From NCBI RefSeq assembly GCF_947331435.1, contig NZ_CAMZOF010000013.1, positions 1 to 64,000 on the forward strand: a DNA stretch of 64,000 nucleotides, written 5' to 3'. Of the stretch, positions 50,579 to 60,299 are shown one piece after another. The notes beneath the pieces are model-generated. The model did no database searches, was not told where the DNA came from, and saw nothing but the letters and a program-made list of their open reading frames with translations. The stretch's first letter is position 1. Every line of letters starts with the position of its first letter. The position numbers and the translations under genes are program-made. This DNA is from Pelagibius sp. Alg239-R121. Its GTDB lineage: Bacteria > Pseudomonadota > Alphaproteobacteria > Kiloniellales > Kiloniellaceae.

Positions 50579-50983
50579 TTACTTGACTTTGGCAACGCCC
50601 AGGGCGACGTCGAACTTTTCGCACCAGACCCAGACTTCATTGTAGTCGTCAGGATTGATGCTGGCCGGCAGCTTGTAGACCTGCTTGCCCTTGAGGTTGT
50701 TCAGCTTGCTGAAGATCGTGCCTTTGACATAGCCGTTCTTGCCGAATGCCAGTTTGGGATCCGGCGCGCCGTCCAGCTCGAAGTCGTCGCTCAGGGTCAG
50801 GGTGTAGCCGCCATCGGTCTTAACGATTTCGAAAGAACCCGCAACGGTGTGCTTGTTCTTGCCGGTGAAGCTGCCGGTGATGCCGTGTCCGTCAGCGAGG
50901 GCCACGTTTCCACCCACGGTGATTGCAGCGGTTGCGAGGACAGCGGCGGCAAAGGCGGCACGAAGAAACTGGAAAGCTTTCAT
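50579..50983 (-). CDS. Periplasmic DM13-domain protein
   Basis: A 134-aa protein with a signal peptide (cleavage near NVALADG, ~31) and one DM13 domain: GKNKHTVAGSFEIVKTDGGY, LTLSDDFELDGAPDPKLAFG and the terminal EVWVWCEKFDVALGVAKV with the conserved cysteine. DM13 domains have been proposed to take part in redox or electron-transfer reactions at the cell surface. AAGGAG lies upstream of ATG 50983. It shares an upstream region with a TetR gene, which probably represses it. Confidence 0.85.
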   Translation of the reverse strand: MKAFQFLRAAFAAAVLATAAITVGGNVALADGHGITGSFTGKNKHTVAGSFEIVKTDGGYTLTLSDDFELDGAPDPKLAFGKNGYVKGTIFSKLNNLKGKQVYKLPASINPDDYNEVWVWCEKFDVALGVAKVK

Positions 50984-51145
50984 GATCTTATTCTCCTTGA
51001 GTTACTCTTTTAATCAGTCCGACCGGGAGGCGAGGGCACCCGCTATTTTGTGCAGTTCGTACGCGGAAAAGCGATTTCCCCTCCTAAATCTGCGCCGCAC
51101 TGACGGCTAATCCCCCTAAAATTCGAAAAGGACCTCTTGTTTTTT

Positions 51146-51159
51146 TGACTGATCGGTCA
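51146..51159. promoter_or_regulatory. TetR operator, site 1
   Basis: TGACTGATCGGTCA is a near-perfect 14-bp palindrome (TGAC...GTCA around GATC), typical of TetR/NemR-type operators. It lies between the divergent DM13 and TetR genes. Confidence 0.65.
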
Positions 51160-51214
51160 CAAATTATCGAAAGAACAGGTTTTGCCTTGGTCATGAGAGA
51201 TAAGATGATATTTT

Positions 51215-51228
51215 TGACCGTACAGTCA
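51215..51228. promoter_or_regulatory. TetR operator, site 2
   Basis: TGACCGTACAGTCA repeats the TGAC...GTCA palindrome around GTAC, 20 bp before the TetR start codon, placed for autoregulation. The two sites are 69 bp apart centre to centre. Confidence 0.65.
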
Positions 51229-51247
51229 ATAAGTGAGTTGATCACAG

Positions 51248-51874
51248 ATGAGTGAAGTCACAGCTATCGGGCGGCCGAGGAAGTTCGAGGAACAAACCGT
51301 TCTTGCCGCCGTCATGGATATTTTTTGGGAAAAAGGCTTCGAAGGTACCGCCATGAGCGACCTGGTAGAGGCGACCGGCTTGCAGAAGGGGAGCCTTTAC
51401 GGCGCCTTCGGCGACAAGCGGACTCTCTATCTCAAAGCGCTCGCTTTTTACGACGAAACCGAAGTTGCTTTGGCGGTTGATCTCTTGAGCGGCAAGTGTG
51501 GCGGCTATGAATTGGAAGCGCCGGATGCCGGCTATCTTCGTATTGCCGCCCTGTTGCAGGCGGTCATCGATGCGGTGTCGGTGAAAGGCGACCGCCGGGG
51601 GTGCCTGCTCTGCAACGCTGCGGTCGATCAGGCGCCGTTGGATTCGGCCACCGAGCGAAGCGTGACCGCGAGCCTGGAATGCATGGAAGAGGCCTTCCTT
51701 GAAGCCGTGCGGGCCATACCCGACTTTGTGGCTTCGGTGTCGGAAGGCCGCCGCACCGCGCGGCATCTTCTCTCGGTCTACTTCGGGATGCGGGTTCTCG
51801 CAAAATCAGGCGCGCCGGTCGCCATCATGGATGATGCTAAATCAGGTGCTCTGAAGGGATTGCATCCGCTCTAA
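51248..51874 (+). CDS. TetR-family regulator
   Basis: A 208-aa TetR protein. The HTH is in VLAAVMDIFWEKGFEGTAMS and DLVEATGLQKGSLYGAFGDK. The ligand domain contains DRRGCLLCNAAVD with two cysteines, as in redox- or electrophile-sensing NemR-like members. It likely represses itself and the divergent DM13 gene. Its stop overlaps the stop of the convergent fusion gene by four bases. Confidence 0.9.
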   Translation: MSEVTAIGRPRKFEEQTVLAAVMDIFWEKGFEGTAMSDLVEATGLQKGSLYGAFGDKRTLYLKALAFYDETEVALAVDLLSGKCGGYELEAPDAGYLRIAALLQAVIDAVSVKGDRRGCLLCNAAVDQAPLDSATERSVTASLECMEEAFLEAVRAIPDFVASVSEGRRTARHLLSVYFGMRVLAKSGAPVAIMDDAKSGALKGLHPL

Positions 51875-54800
51875 TCGACGACGTCCCCGAATGCCTGGTC
51901 AAGAACCTCCAGCAAAAGACTTGCATGCTCTCGGGAAAAGGTCATGGCGGGCCGCATCTTGATCACATTGTCATAGGGACCATCGGTTCCCGCGAGAACG
52001 CCCCGCGCCTTCATTCGTTCCACCACACGCCCTGCGGTATCACTGTCGTGTGCTTTGCTTGTCCGGTCCGAAACGATGTCCAGGCCAAAGAACAGGCCTT
52101 CACCCCGAACGTCACCGATTGCATCGTATTTCTGCTGTAGTTGGCGAAAGCCCGACAGCAGGTAGTCGCCGATGATCCGGGCATTCTCCAGCAGATTTTC
52201 CTGTTCCAGCGCGTCGAGCACAGCAAGCCCGACAGCGCAGGACACGCTGTTGCCGCCGAAGGTATTGAAGTATTCCATGCCGCTGTCGAATGAAGCCGCA
52301 ATCTCCGGTGTCGTGACCAGCGCGGCCATGGGATGACCGTTGCCGATCGGTTTGCCCATGGTGACGATATCGGGCACGACATCGTGTCCCTGGAAAGCCC
52401 ACATATGCCTGCCATTGCGGCCAAATCCGACCTGGACTTCGTCGGCGATACAGACCGCACCGGCTTCTCGCGCATGGCCATAGGCGGCCGAAAGGTAATC
52501 CCGGGGCAGGAAAACCTGGCCGCCGACGCTGGGGATTGTCTCGGCGATGAAGGCCGCCGGGCTCTTGTTCCGGCAGGCCAGCATCTGCGCGATGGATCTG
52601 ACCGGTTCGGCGTAACGGCGCCCTAACTCTTCGGAGGGCCAGTCATCCGGCGCGCGGTAGGTTTCAGGTAGGGGGACCTCGTGAACATGTTCCGGCTGCC
52701 CATGGCCGCCCTTGCGTTTGTATTTGTAGGGGCTGACTTCGATCAGCGGAGCCAGATGGCCGTGGTAGGCCCAATCGACTACGATGACGTCGCTTTGCCT
52801 GGTGTGGGCGCGGGCCATACGCAGGGCCAGGTCGTTGGCCTCGCTGCCGCTGCAGACAAAGTAACATACGCTCAGGGGATCGGGGAGTGTGCTCGTCAGA
52901 CGTTCCGCATAGTCGATAAGGCCATCCTGCAGATAACGCGTGTTGGTGTTCAGTTTCGCCGCCTGTTCGCTCAACGCACCAACGACACCCGGATGTGCGT
53001 GCCCCAGATGCGCAACGTTATTGTAACAGTCCAGATAAGCGCGGCCCTGATCATCGATCAGCCAGACGTCTTCACCCCGGACGATTTTCAAAGGATTATC
53101 TTTGTAGGAAACACTCAAATTGCTGCCCAGACGCTTTCGACGCTGCTCGAGCAGTTCTTCCGCCGAGCGGCCGCTGCGGCGGAAGGTTTCCGGCGGCAAA
53201 CCTGCAAGCGTCGAGGGATCGGGATAGAACTGCCGCCAGACGTCCATGAAGCGTGCCTCGCCGGCGCCGGGGACGTCACGGGCGTCGGTCACGGGGTGGG
53301 TGACGATCTGCAGGTGCAAATGCGGGATCCATCCGCCGTTTTCATTTGGGGCGCCCAGTTCGATAAATGCGTCACCCTTGACGAGTTTCTGTCCTACTTT
53401 GAGCGCTTTCACCGGAGCATGAGCCTGATGGCCCCAGAGGGTATGGAAAACGACTCCCGGTACGGGTTCATGCTTGAGCAGAACGACCCCGCCGTAATCC
53501 TGGTGATCAGGGATGATCCGGCAGTCGACCACTTCGGCATCCAATGGCGTCATAATGGCTGTGCCGGCAGGCGCAAAGAGATCCAGCCCCAGGTGAACGT
53601 CACGCCGGTCGCCCTCACAGAGTTTCGACTTGAACATATCGACGGTGTAGACGACCCGGCGTTCGCCCCACAGGCCAATGCCCAGATCGAAGGCTTGTTC
53701 GTCCTTGACCTCGTTCCAGATCTTGTCGGCGAGATTGATATCCGTCGTGGACATGGCGCGGGTGAAAGGGAGATCCGGGTTGCTTGCTTCCAGTACCCGC
53801 TTCGCCTGCATCGACGCCCTCGGGTCGATGACCGGTGCCAGGTGCCGACGGTTTTCGTCGATCCATTCCGTAACCGCGCTGGCGCCCGGCACGGCGTCAT
53901 AGCCGCAGGCCGTGCGGAATATTGCGCGTGCGATCAGGGGATCGATGGCGTCCAGGCGTTCCAGCAGGTCCCAGGCGGGCCGCTCGCTGACGGCGAGATA
54001 AGGTTCGTCGGTGACGCGGTCCCGGCGCGAGGCCGACATGGTCACGCTGGTACAGAGGCGGCCGATGATCAGGTCGAACAGCAGGTCCAGCTCGATTTCT
54101 TCGAGCGGATAGCTTGCATGGTACCCGCGCAGGACGTCTGCTGCGGCCTCTAGCGGTGAGGCCTGGTCGAGCATGGCGTAGGCACAGGCAATGGCCAGTT
54201 CGGCGATAATGATGGAGTGGGTCACGTCGCCCAAGTCGATCAGTCCCGAGATCCTACCCTCGTTGTCGACCAGAATGTTCCAGTCGTTGGCGTCGTTATG
54301 AATGATGCCTGATCGCAGCCGGTTCAAATGAGGCCCGACGTTTTCTTCGAAGCGATCCAGAAAGCCGGATACAAGGGCGCGCTGTGCGTCGTTGGTGATA
54401 AAGTGCAGACGTCCGCGGGAGCGCAGAGCGGTGCGCAAATCCCAGTCGAAGGCCGCATGTGCGGCGGGGTGACCGAACCCGCGCAGTGTATGATCCACCC
54501 GCCCAAGCAAAGCTCCCAGTTCCGTCAGAACCGCCGGCGATTTTTCGACTTCCGCCAGGGGCGTTCCCGGAAGATAGCTGACGACGCGCAGAGCGTTCGC
54601 GGCGTCGCGATTTTCGTGCCTCTTGATTGAAGCGGAAGTCTCGCCGTTTCGAGTCGGAAGTACGCGGGGCAGGGGTAGAGTGGCATCAACCTCCTGCAGA
54701 TGTTTGAGTATCTGAATCTGCAAGTCCAGCCGTTGAAGGTCCTCACCGGCGTTTGCGATCTTGACGATATGGCACATGCCGTCAGCACCGGTCAGCCTGA

Positions 54801-54921
54801 AGTTCTGGTCTCTTTCACTCGGCAAAGGGTCCAAGGCACCGGTCAGCCCAAAGTGAAGGAAAAGAGCTTCGGCCACTTGCGTGGTCGAATAGCTGGGCAC
54901 AGGCGTGGTAAGACTGGACAA
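51871..54921 (-). CDS. Kinase / M23 / class III aminotransferase triple fusion
   Basis: About 1016 aa. Residues ~20-330 form an APH-type small-molecule kinase ([14 protein letters not shown] near 205, GLIDLGD). Residues ~430-560 form an M23/LytM-like domain with intact metal residues ([18 protein letters not shown]). Residues ~590-1010 form a class III PLP enzyme ([36 protein letters not shown] with the PLP lysine). The outer domains resemble hydroxylysine kinase and the phospholyases for phosphohydroxylysine or phosphoethanolamine, known to be fused in some bacteria. The middle domain's role is unclear. TTG 54921 has GGGGAG upstream; GTG 55002 is the longer option. An Lrp-type regulator is divergent. 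Confidence 0.85.
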   Translation of the reverse strand: MSSLTTPVPSYSTTQVAEALFLHFGLTGALDPLPSERDQNFRLTGADGMCHIVKIANAGEDLQRLDLQIQILKHLQEVDATLPLPRVLPTRNGETSASIKRHENRDAANALRVVSYLPGTPLAEVEKSPAVLTELGALLGRVDHTLRGFGHPAAHAAFDWDLRTALRSRGRLHFITNDAQRALVSGFLDRFEENVGPHLNRLRSGIIHNDANDWNILVDNEGRISGLIDLGDVTHSIIIAELAIACAYAMLDQASPLEAAADVLRGYHASYPLEEIELDLLFDLIIGRLCTSVTMSASRRDRVTDEPYLAVSERPAWDLLERLDAIDPLIARAIFRTACGYDAVPGASAVTEWIDENRRHLAPVIDPRASMQAKRVLEASNPDLPFTRAMSTTDINLADKIWNEVKDEQAFDLGIGLWGERRVVYTVDMFKSKLCEGDRRDVHLGLDLFAPAGTAIMTPLDAEVVDCRIIPDHQDYGGVVLLKHEPVPGVVFHTLWGHQAHAPVKALKVGQKLVKGDAFIELGAPNENGGWIPHLHLQIVTHPVTDARDVPGAGEARFMDVWRQFYPDPSTLAGLPPETFRRSGRSAEELLEQRRKRLGSNLSVSYKDNPLKIVRGEDVWLIDDQGRAYLDCYNNVAHLGHAHPGVVGALSEQAAKLNTNTRYLQDGLIDYAERLTSTLPDPLSVCYFVCSGSEANDLALRMARAHTRQSDVIVVDWAYHGHLAPLIEVSPYKYKRKGGHGQPEHVHEVPLPETYRAPDDWPSEELGRRYAEPVRSIAQMLACRNKSPAAFIAETIPSVGGQVFLPRDYLSAAYGHAREAGAVCIADEVQVGFGRNGRHMWAFQGHDVVPDIVTMGKPIGNGHPMAALVTTPEIAASFDSGMEYFNTFGGNSVSCAVGLAVLDALEQENLLENARIIGDYLLSGFRQLQQKYDAIGDVRGEGLFFGLDIVSDRTSKAHDSDTAGRVVERMKARGVLAGTDGPYDNVIKMRPAMTFSREHASLLLEVLDQAFGDVVD

Positions 54922-55028
54922 GATAGGAACTCCCCAATGGGTTTGCAGGGAAATGATGTCACTTCGTCCCGGCGGTCGCGACCGCCATTCTGACCGGTTC
55001 ACCCGGCACTTTGACGGTTGGGCGATCG

Positions 55029-55460
55029 ATGCGCGCGCTTGATGACAAGGACCGGCAGATCCTGGATCTGCTCAACAAGGATGCCCGCATGCCTTTGAAA
55101 ACCATCGCCGGGCATGTCGGCCTCGCGCGATCGTCTCTGCGTGAACGTGTCTCGCGATTGGAGGCCCAGGGTGTGATCAAGGGTTACCGGGTCGAAATCG
55201 ATTATGCCGCCGCCGAAGCCGCGCCCGTTTCGGCGTTTCTGCTCCTGCGCTTAAAGAAGACGCCCGACTATGAACTGGTCGCGCGTATCGCTGCTTTTGA
55301 CGAAGTCCGGCGTTGCGCGTCCCTCGCCGGTGAGATCGACATCCTGGTGGAGCTCTCCGCACCTCAGATGTCGGGCTTGAACGCGGCCCGCGATCGAATT
55401 GCAACACTTGATGGCGTGCGGGACGCCACGACTCTCCTGGTGCTCGATGACATCTGTTGA
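55029..55460 (+). CDS. Lrp/AsnC-family regulator
   Basis: A 143-aa Lrp/AsnC protein: HTH in LDDKDRQILDLLNKDARMPL and GLARSSLRERVSRLEAQGVI, then a RAM/AsnC ligand domain (APVSAFLLLRLKKTPDYELV, GEIDILVEL). It probably senses an amino acid and controls the divergent triple-fusion gene about 107 bp away. ATG 55029 is the usual family start; TTG 55011 is less likely. Confidence 0.9.
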   Translation: MRALDDKDRQILDLLNKDARMPLKTIAGHVGLARSSLRERVSRLEAQGVIKGYRVEIDYAAAEAAPVSAFLLLRLKKTPDYELVARIAAFDEVRRCASLAGEIDILVELSAPQMSGLNAARDRIATLDGVRDATTLLVLDDIC

Positions 55461-55489
55461 CGGCCGCCATGTGGATTGGGGTTTGATTT

Positions 55490-56116
55490 ATGCCAGGTCT
55501 TAAGCTTCACGCTGCGCCTTACAGCGTTTACAGCCGAATTGCGAGACTGGTCCTCGAGGAATGCGCGCTTTCATATGACTTTGTCGAGATCGATATCTTC
55601 GACAAGGAGGGGTTGCCGCATGACTATCCGCAGCGCCATCCCTTCAGCAAGATTCCGGCCTTGGAACACGGCGATTTCCGCCTCTACGAAACCGACGCCA
55701 TCGCGCAGTACCTTATCACCGCTTTTGACGGCGATCGCCTGCTTCCGGCTGCAGCAGAGCAGCGGGCACGTTGCCTCCAGATCATGCGGATCTGCGACAA
55801 CTACGCTTATCCCAAATTGGTCTGGGGGATCTTCGTCGAGGAAAGAGAGCGCGAACGACCGCTGCCCGCCGAAGCCGTCACGGAGGCAGGGCACGTCCTT
55901 GCTGTGATCGAAGCGTTTGTCCAGGGCCCGTATTTTCTGGGCAAAGAGATGACACTGGCGGACCTCTGGGCCTTGCCGATGATCAGCTATCTGAGGCTGG
56001 CGCCGAGCGGTCCGGGCCTGTTGTCCGATTGCCCCAGGCTCACCGCCTGGTTCGACGTTATGGCCGAGCGCGCCTCGGTGCAGGCAACGCGCTTTCCTCC
56101 CGAGCTGGAGAGCTAA
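55490..56116 (+). CDS. Glutathione S-transferase
   Basis: A 208-aa GST. The thioredoxin-like N-terminal domain contains LHAAPYSVYSRIARLVLEE and the cis-proline FSKIPALEHGDFRLYETDAI. The all-alpha C-terminal domain ends with FLGKEMTLADLWALPMISYL, the hydrophobic staple/N-cap motif. The catalytic Ser or Tyr near residue 12 (SVYS) is plausible. The substrate is unknown. It follows the Lrp gene by 29 bp and may be co-transcribed. Confidence 0.88.
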   Translation: MPGLKLHAAPYSVYSRIARLVLEECALSYDFVEIDIFDKEGLPHDYPQRHPFSKIPALEHGDFRLYETDAIAQYLITAFDGDRLLPAAAEQRARCLQIMRICDNYAYPKLVWGIFVEERERERPLPAEAVTEAGHVLAVIEAFVQGPYFLGKEMTLADLWALPMISYLRLAPSGPGLLSDCPRLTAWFDVMAERASVQATRFPPELES

Positions 56117-56155
56117 CAGCGTGATCAGGCTGCGCGGCGCGGGATTTTCTACAGC

Positions 56156-57007
56156 TTACTGTTCGTTCTCAAGTGCCCAATCGATCTGTTCGGCAAACTC
56201 GCTGATCAGTTCATAGCAGAGCGTGATGCCGCGGGTTTCGGTGTCGTAAAAGGCGTTTGCCTCCTCGCAGCCGGTCAGTGTGACCGTCACTGCCGCCGGC
56301 GTCGCGAAGGCGCTGTTGAAGCCGGCGATCGCCTGCTCCAGGAGATCCGATCCGGCGAGCAGCTTGGCCGCCTGCTTGTTTTCATCGCTCGACGGTGTCT
56401 TGCGGATCAGCGTTACGCCCTGTGTGAATGCGCTGTCCATCTCTTTGTCCATACTGTCGAAGACGTTGCTCCAGGCACGTTCGGCCTGTGCGCGCTCGTC
56501 GATGCAGAGATCGCGGCGCTCGTCCGGCAGTTCCATGTCGTCCGCCATCGTTTCGAGCTCGTCCGGCTCGCCCCCGTAGTAAAGGCAGATGATGCTGTAA
56601 AAGCGCTGTGCGTCGAGGGAATGCTCGTCCCAAAAGGCGAATTCCTCGCCGCCCTGTGCCGCCCATTCGTCTGAAATGGCAAAGCTCTCGGCAGCGGAAG
56701 CGATCATGGCGTCGGCGGCTTCGGGCGCATGTCCCTGACTGCTGAGTAAAACTGCCAGGGCGTCGACGGCGTCTTCTTCCTTACCCAGGACAGGGACTTC
56801 CAGCAAATCGATCAGGGCGTGCCCCAACTCGTGATAGAAGGTGAAGACTAGGTTCTCGGCGACGAACGCGCGGCGTTCGAGCTCCTTGTCCAGTTTCCCC
56901 GTCTCGGCGCCGGCAGCCAAAGCGTATGAGGCGGCGAGACCGCACATCAGGCCGAGGGCAGAGATCAGGGCAGCCGGCCGTAAGAATTGGGAAAGCAGGC
57001 GGGGCAC
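56156..57007 (-). CDS. DUF4344 metallopeptidase-like protein
   Basis: A 283-aa exported protein with a signal peptide (ALISALGLMCGLAASYALAA) and a DUF4344 domain. The zinc-peptidase-like motif HEXXH appears as FYHELGHALIDLLEVPVLGK, followed by EEDAVDALAVLLSSQ and WDEHSLDAQRFY. Proteolysis has not been shown for the family. The start is GTG 57007, directly after the stop codon of the upstream gene with no gap, so translation is coupled. Confidence 0.85.
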   Translation of the reverse strand: MPRLLSQFLRPAALISALGLMCGLAASYALAAGAETGKLDKELERRAFVAENLVFTFYHELGHALIDLLEVPVLGKEEDAVDALAVLLSSQGHAPEAADAMIASAAESFAISDEWAAQGGEEFAFWDEHSLDAQRFYSIICLYYGGEPDELETMADDMELPDERRDLCIDERAQAERAWSNVFDSMDKEMDSAFTQGVTLIRKTPSSDENKQAAKLLAGSDLLEQAIAGFNSAFATPAAVTVTLTGCEEANAFYDTETRGITLCYELISEFAEQIDWALENEQ

Positions 57008-57625
57008 TTAGTACATCCGGATCCGCTGTGATTCCTCGATCACCTCGTCCGCATCGCCCTGGTTCACGCCATCGATTTGATCCGAGAGGATTTTCCCCAA
57101 AGAAGGAAAACTCTTACGTTCGATCTGGCTTTGCGGAGCCCAGAGTTTCGAACGCATCAGGGCTTTGGCGCATTGCAGGAAGGCCTGGTCGATCGTGACA
57201 AGCAAAGCGGTACGAGGTGGTTTTCCGTTGACTGCCATGGGGGCCAGGACGTCCGGATCCCTGGTGAGCACCGCGGTGCCGGCGAGCCTGAGCGTCTCGT
57301 TCATACCCGGAACGAAGAACAACAGGCCGATGTTGGGGTTTTCGACCAGGTTTTTCAGGCTGTCCAGACGATTGTTGCCGGCGCGATCGGGGATCAGCAG
57401 GTGCTTGTCGTCGACGATCTGCACAAATCCCGGCGCGTCGCCGCGTGGCGAGGCATCGGCGGCGCCGGAGGCTGCGGCCGTGGCGATTACGACAAAGGGC
57501 GAAAGCTCGATGAACCGGCGGCAGTGCTGATCGAGCGCGGTCAGTTCCTTGTTCACCGCCAGATCGCCGGGCGGGCCGTAATGCGCCTGGAGCTCTGCGA
57601 CGCTGTCGATGATTTGCTGATCCAT
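57008..57625 (-). CDS. Pyridoxamine 5'-phosphate oxidase-like flavin protein
   Basis: A 205-aa split-barrel protein of the MSMEG_1061-like PNPOx group: FVVIATAAASGAADASPRGD, LLIPDRAGNNRLDSLKNLVE, NPNIGLLFFVPGMNETLRLA and the C-terminal CAKALMRSKLW. These bind FMN or F420 and reduce unidentified substrates; pyridoxine activity is not implied. The next gene begins at the base after its stop. Confidence 0.88.
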   Translation of the reverse strand: MDQQIIDSVAELQAHYGPPGDLAVNKELTALDQHCRRFIELSPFVVIATAAASGAADASPRGDAPGFVQIVDDKHLLIPDRAGNNRLDSLKNLVENPNIGLLFFVPGMNETLRLAGTAVLTRDPDVLAPMAVNGKPPRTALLVTIDQAFLQCAKALMRSKLWAPQSQIERKSFPSLGKILSDQIDGVNQGDADEVIEESQRIRMY

Positions 57626-57842
57626 AATCCTCTCGCAGTCGAAGGCTGATCGAGCGTCGGCCCGGGTTTAAGCCTGCCGGCCCATAAAAGCGCTTTAGGG
57701 TTAACGGCGTTTTTTGTTGGACTTGGGAACCGAAGTTCTTACGTTATCACAGGAGAGCCGTCCAGCGGTCTGGCTGGCCCGTCGCGACACTTGTGACGGA
57801 GCGGCACAAAAATGAAACACTAATGCATTGATTTTGCGCAAT

Positions 57843-57869
57843 GATTCGGGCGATGATAGAACCCGAATC
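57843..57869 (+). promoter_or_regulatory. Leader hairpin before cysE
   Basis: GATTCGGG (57843-57850) pairs with CCCGAATC (57862-57869), an 8-bp stem with an 11-nt loop in the presumed cysE leader, ending 33 bp before the start codon. The rest of the 277-bp gap (57626-57902) holds no convincing gene. Confidence 0.4.
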
Positions 57870-57902
57870 AGGTCTAGGCACCACGCGAAAGAGGAAACAT
57901 CG

Positions 57903-58706
57903 ATGTCACGTACGGCTGAGAGGTTTGCCACCTGCGATCCGGTCTGGTCGCATATCCGTCAAGAAGCGATCGAGATGGTGGAGCAGGAACCCGCTTTGGC
58001 CGGTTACCTTCATTCCACGCTGCTGAACCATCAGCGCCTGGAAGAGGCCTTGAGCTTCCATCTCGCCCAAAAGCTTGGCAGCACCGAAATGCCGCCCATG
58101 CTGCTGCGCCAGGTGTTCGACGGGGCCTTTACGGCCGATCCGGACATCGGTGCCGCCATAAGGGCTGACATCATGGCGGTTCTCGATCGTGATCCCGCTT
58201 GCACCAGCCATCTGGAACCCTTGTTGTATTTCAAAGGTTTCCATGCGCTGCAGTGCTATCGTCTCAGTCATTGGCTCTGGAACAACGACCGGCGTCCCAT
58301 GGCGTTGTTTCTGCAGAACCGGATCTCCGAAGTCTTCGGTCTGGATATTCACCCTGCGGCCAGGATTGGCCGGGGCATCATGATCGACCACGGTACGGGC
58401 GTGGTGATCGGTGAGACCACGGTGATCGAAGACGACGTGTCCCTGCTGCAGAACGTGACCCTTGGCGGCACCGGCAAGGACAGCGGGGATCGTCATCCCA
58501 AGGTCCGCCGCGGCGCCTTGATCTGTGCCGGCGCCAAGATCCTGGGCAATATCGAAATCGGCGAATGCGCCAAGGTCGGCGCTGCGTCCGTGGTACTGAT
58601 CAACGTCCCGCCGCGCTGCACGGTCGTTGGCGTGCCCGGCAAAATCGTCGGCACCTGCTGCGATCAGCCTGCCCGCCAGATGGACCAGAGCCTGCCCGAC
58701 GTTTAA
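57903..58706 (+). CDS. cysE: Serine O-acetyltransferase
   Basis: A 267-aa acetyltransferase making O-acetylserine, the carbon acceptor for sulfide. The N-terminal SATase helical domain (WSHIRQEAIEMVEQEPALAG) is followed by left-handed beta-helix hexapeptides: DIHPAARIGRGIMIDHGTGV, VIGETTVIEDDVSLLQNVTL, KVRRGALICAGAKILGNIEI. The catalytic His lies in MIDHGTG. ATG 57903 has AGAGGAAA upstream. It is unlinked to the cysG operon but serves the same pathway. Confidence 0.95.
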   Translation: MSRTAERFATCDPVWSHIRQEAIEMVEQEPALAGYLHSTLLNHQRLEEALSFHLAQKLGSTEMPPMLLRQVFDGAFTADPDIGAAIRADIMAVLDRDPACTSHLEPLLYFKGFHALQCYRLSHWLWNNDRRPMALFLQNRISEVFGLDIHPAARIGRGIMIDHGTGVVIGETTVIEDDVSLLQNVTLGGTGKDSGDRHPKVRRGALICAGAKILGNIEIGECAKVGAASVVLINVPPRCTVVGVPGKIVGTCCDQPARQMDQSLPDV

Positions 58707-58739
58707 AGGGCTGTACTGGCTTTTGTTTCCCCTAAGACA

Positions 58740-59837
58740 CTACGCCCGGAAAGGCCGCAGCTTTTCCCAGTCGAAGGTCACGCCGGTTCCCGGAGTATCG
58801 GGCGCAACTGCCCGGCAGTTTTCTACGACCAGAGGCCGGGTGGTGTATTGATCGATCGGAAAGCTGTGCACTTCCAGCCAACCGGCATTTTTCTGCCCGG
58901 CCAGCAGACTGACGTGCAGCTCCTGCATGCCGTGGCTGCAGACGGGAATGCCGTGCCGCTCGGCGAGCTTGGCGACGCGTAGCCAGCCGGTAATTCCGCC
59001 ACAGTTTGAGGCGTCCGGCTGGATAAAGGATAGCTTAGACTGTGCGAAGGCAAATTCGAACTCGTACAGGGTGTGGAGATTTTCGCCCATGGCAAGTGGC
59101 ACCCCCGTAGCCTCGGCGATACGGGCATAGCCCTGATAGTCGTCAGGGACGATGGGTTCCTCAAACCAATAGATGTCAAAAGCTTGAAAGGCTTTGGCGG
59201 CGGCGATCGCCTCTGCGACCGTCATGGAGTAGTTGGCGTCGACCATAAAGGTGACGTTGGGGCCGATGAGTTTGCGCACGGCTTCAATCCGGGCCAGATC
59301 CTCGGTGAGATCCGGCAGGCCGATCTTGATCTTTACAGCGTTAAAGCCTCGGTCCAGGTAGCCCTGGACGCTTGCGAGCAGTTTTTCCTGGGAAAAGCCT
59401 AAATCAATCCCGCCGCAGTAGGCCTTCGCCGTCGTCCCGGCGCCACCTGCCATCTTCGAGAGCGGCAGTCCCTGCGTTTTGCCAAGCAAATCCCATAGCG
59501 CGATATCGATTGCCGAATTCGCGAAGGAGGCAATACCACCCCGTCCGACATAGTGGATGTAGCTCTCCAACTCTTCATAAATCCGCTCGATCCCACCGGC
59601 ATCGCGTCCCATTATCTGAGGTGCCAAGTCATGTTCGATCATCGCCAGGACAGCGTGACCGCCCCGGCCGCCGGTATAGCTGTAGCCGGTGCCTTCCGTA
59701 CCGTTCGCGAGCTTGACGGTCACAGTGATCAGGTGGAAATGGCTGTGATCGCCGTGTTTGGCGTCACTGAGCACTTCAGCTAAGGGAATGGCAAAAAGCT
59801 TTGCCTCGACGGCTGTGATCACCGTTTCGTTCGCCAT
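58740..59837 (-). CDS. Mandelate racemase/enolase-superfamily enzyme
   Basis: A 365-aa enolase-superfamily enzyme. The KXK motif is in [11 protein letters not shown] (~167-169). Metal ligands are in [16 protein letters not shown] and AMGENL. The general base histidine is in [11 protein letters not shown], with a final Glu in GWLEVHSF. This set fits the mandelate racemase subgroup (racemases and acid-sugar dehydratases). The substrate is not identifiable. It stands alone, convergent with cysE, with a long AT-rich upstream region. Confidence 0.88.
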   Translation of the reverse strand: MANETVITAVEAKLFAIPLAEVLSDAKHGDHSHFHLITVTVKLANGTEGTGYSYTGGRGGHAVLAMIEHDLAPQIMGRDAGGIERIYEELESYIHYVGRGGIASFANSAIDIALWDLLGKTQGLPLSKMAGGAGTTAKAYCGGIDLGFSQEKLLASVQGYLDRGFNAVKIKIGLPDLTEDLARIEAVRKLIGPNVTFMVDANYSMTVAEAIAAAKAFQAFDIYWFEEPIVPDDYQGYARIAEATGVPLAMGENLHTLYEFEFAFAQSKLSFIQPDASNCGGITGWLRVAKLAERHGIPVCSHGMQELHVSLLAGQKNAGWLEVHSFPIDQYTTRPLVVENCRAVAPDTPGTGVTFDWEKLRPFRA

Positions 59838-60299
59838 AAAGGGGCCTTTGTGTTGGCGTCGCCAGAGCGAAAGCGGCGCTGTCGAGATGATTCTAAGTTG
59901 ATTGATAAGTATATTCTAACGGTGATTTGAGAAAAGCAGGGAATTTTCAATAATATTTTCTCGAATTTGATATAGAGCCGATTTTCTCAATAGAATATTC
60001 CTGTATATTTTGAACTGTTCCAAATAGAAATTCTTAATGTGTAAAATTTTATGTAAATAAACAACGCGTTATTGTCTTAGATGTTTTCAATAGTAACGCC
60101 TTCTTAAGAGCTAAGTTCTACCATCCTATCGTAATCCGATTGTGATGTACCGGACCCTGTGGTTCAGGGGCGATCCCGGCGCGTCGCAGCGGCGAATTTC
60201 GGCGGAATCAGGAGTTCCGGCTTTGTCACTGATAGACAGGGTTTGGGAACAAGCCAGCGGACCTGAAGCGGGTCTGCGCGAAATAGGAGCGTGATATCA
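59838..60299. other. AT-rich region between the enolase-family and parA genes
   Basis: A 462-bp divergent gap, very AT-rich at 59890-60130, then GC-rich. No gene is convincing. It should contain both promoters. I looked for parS-like palindromes for the adjacent ParA and saw none. Confidence 0.5.

Noticed and set aside
52681-54153. 490-aa plus-strand open frame
   Set aside because: It is antisense to the triple-fusion gene, which has clear domains and catalytic motifs throughout. The plus-strand frame has none.
59838-60299. parS or replication origin near parA
   Set aside because: No ParB-type palindrome or iteron series was seen, and no ParB gene is present.
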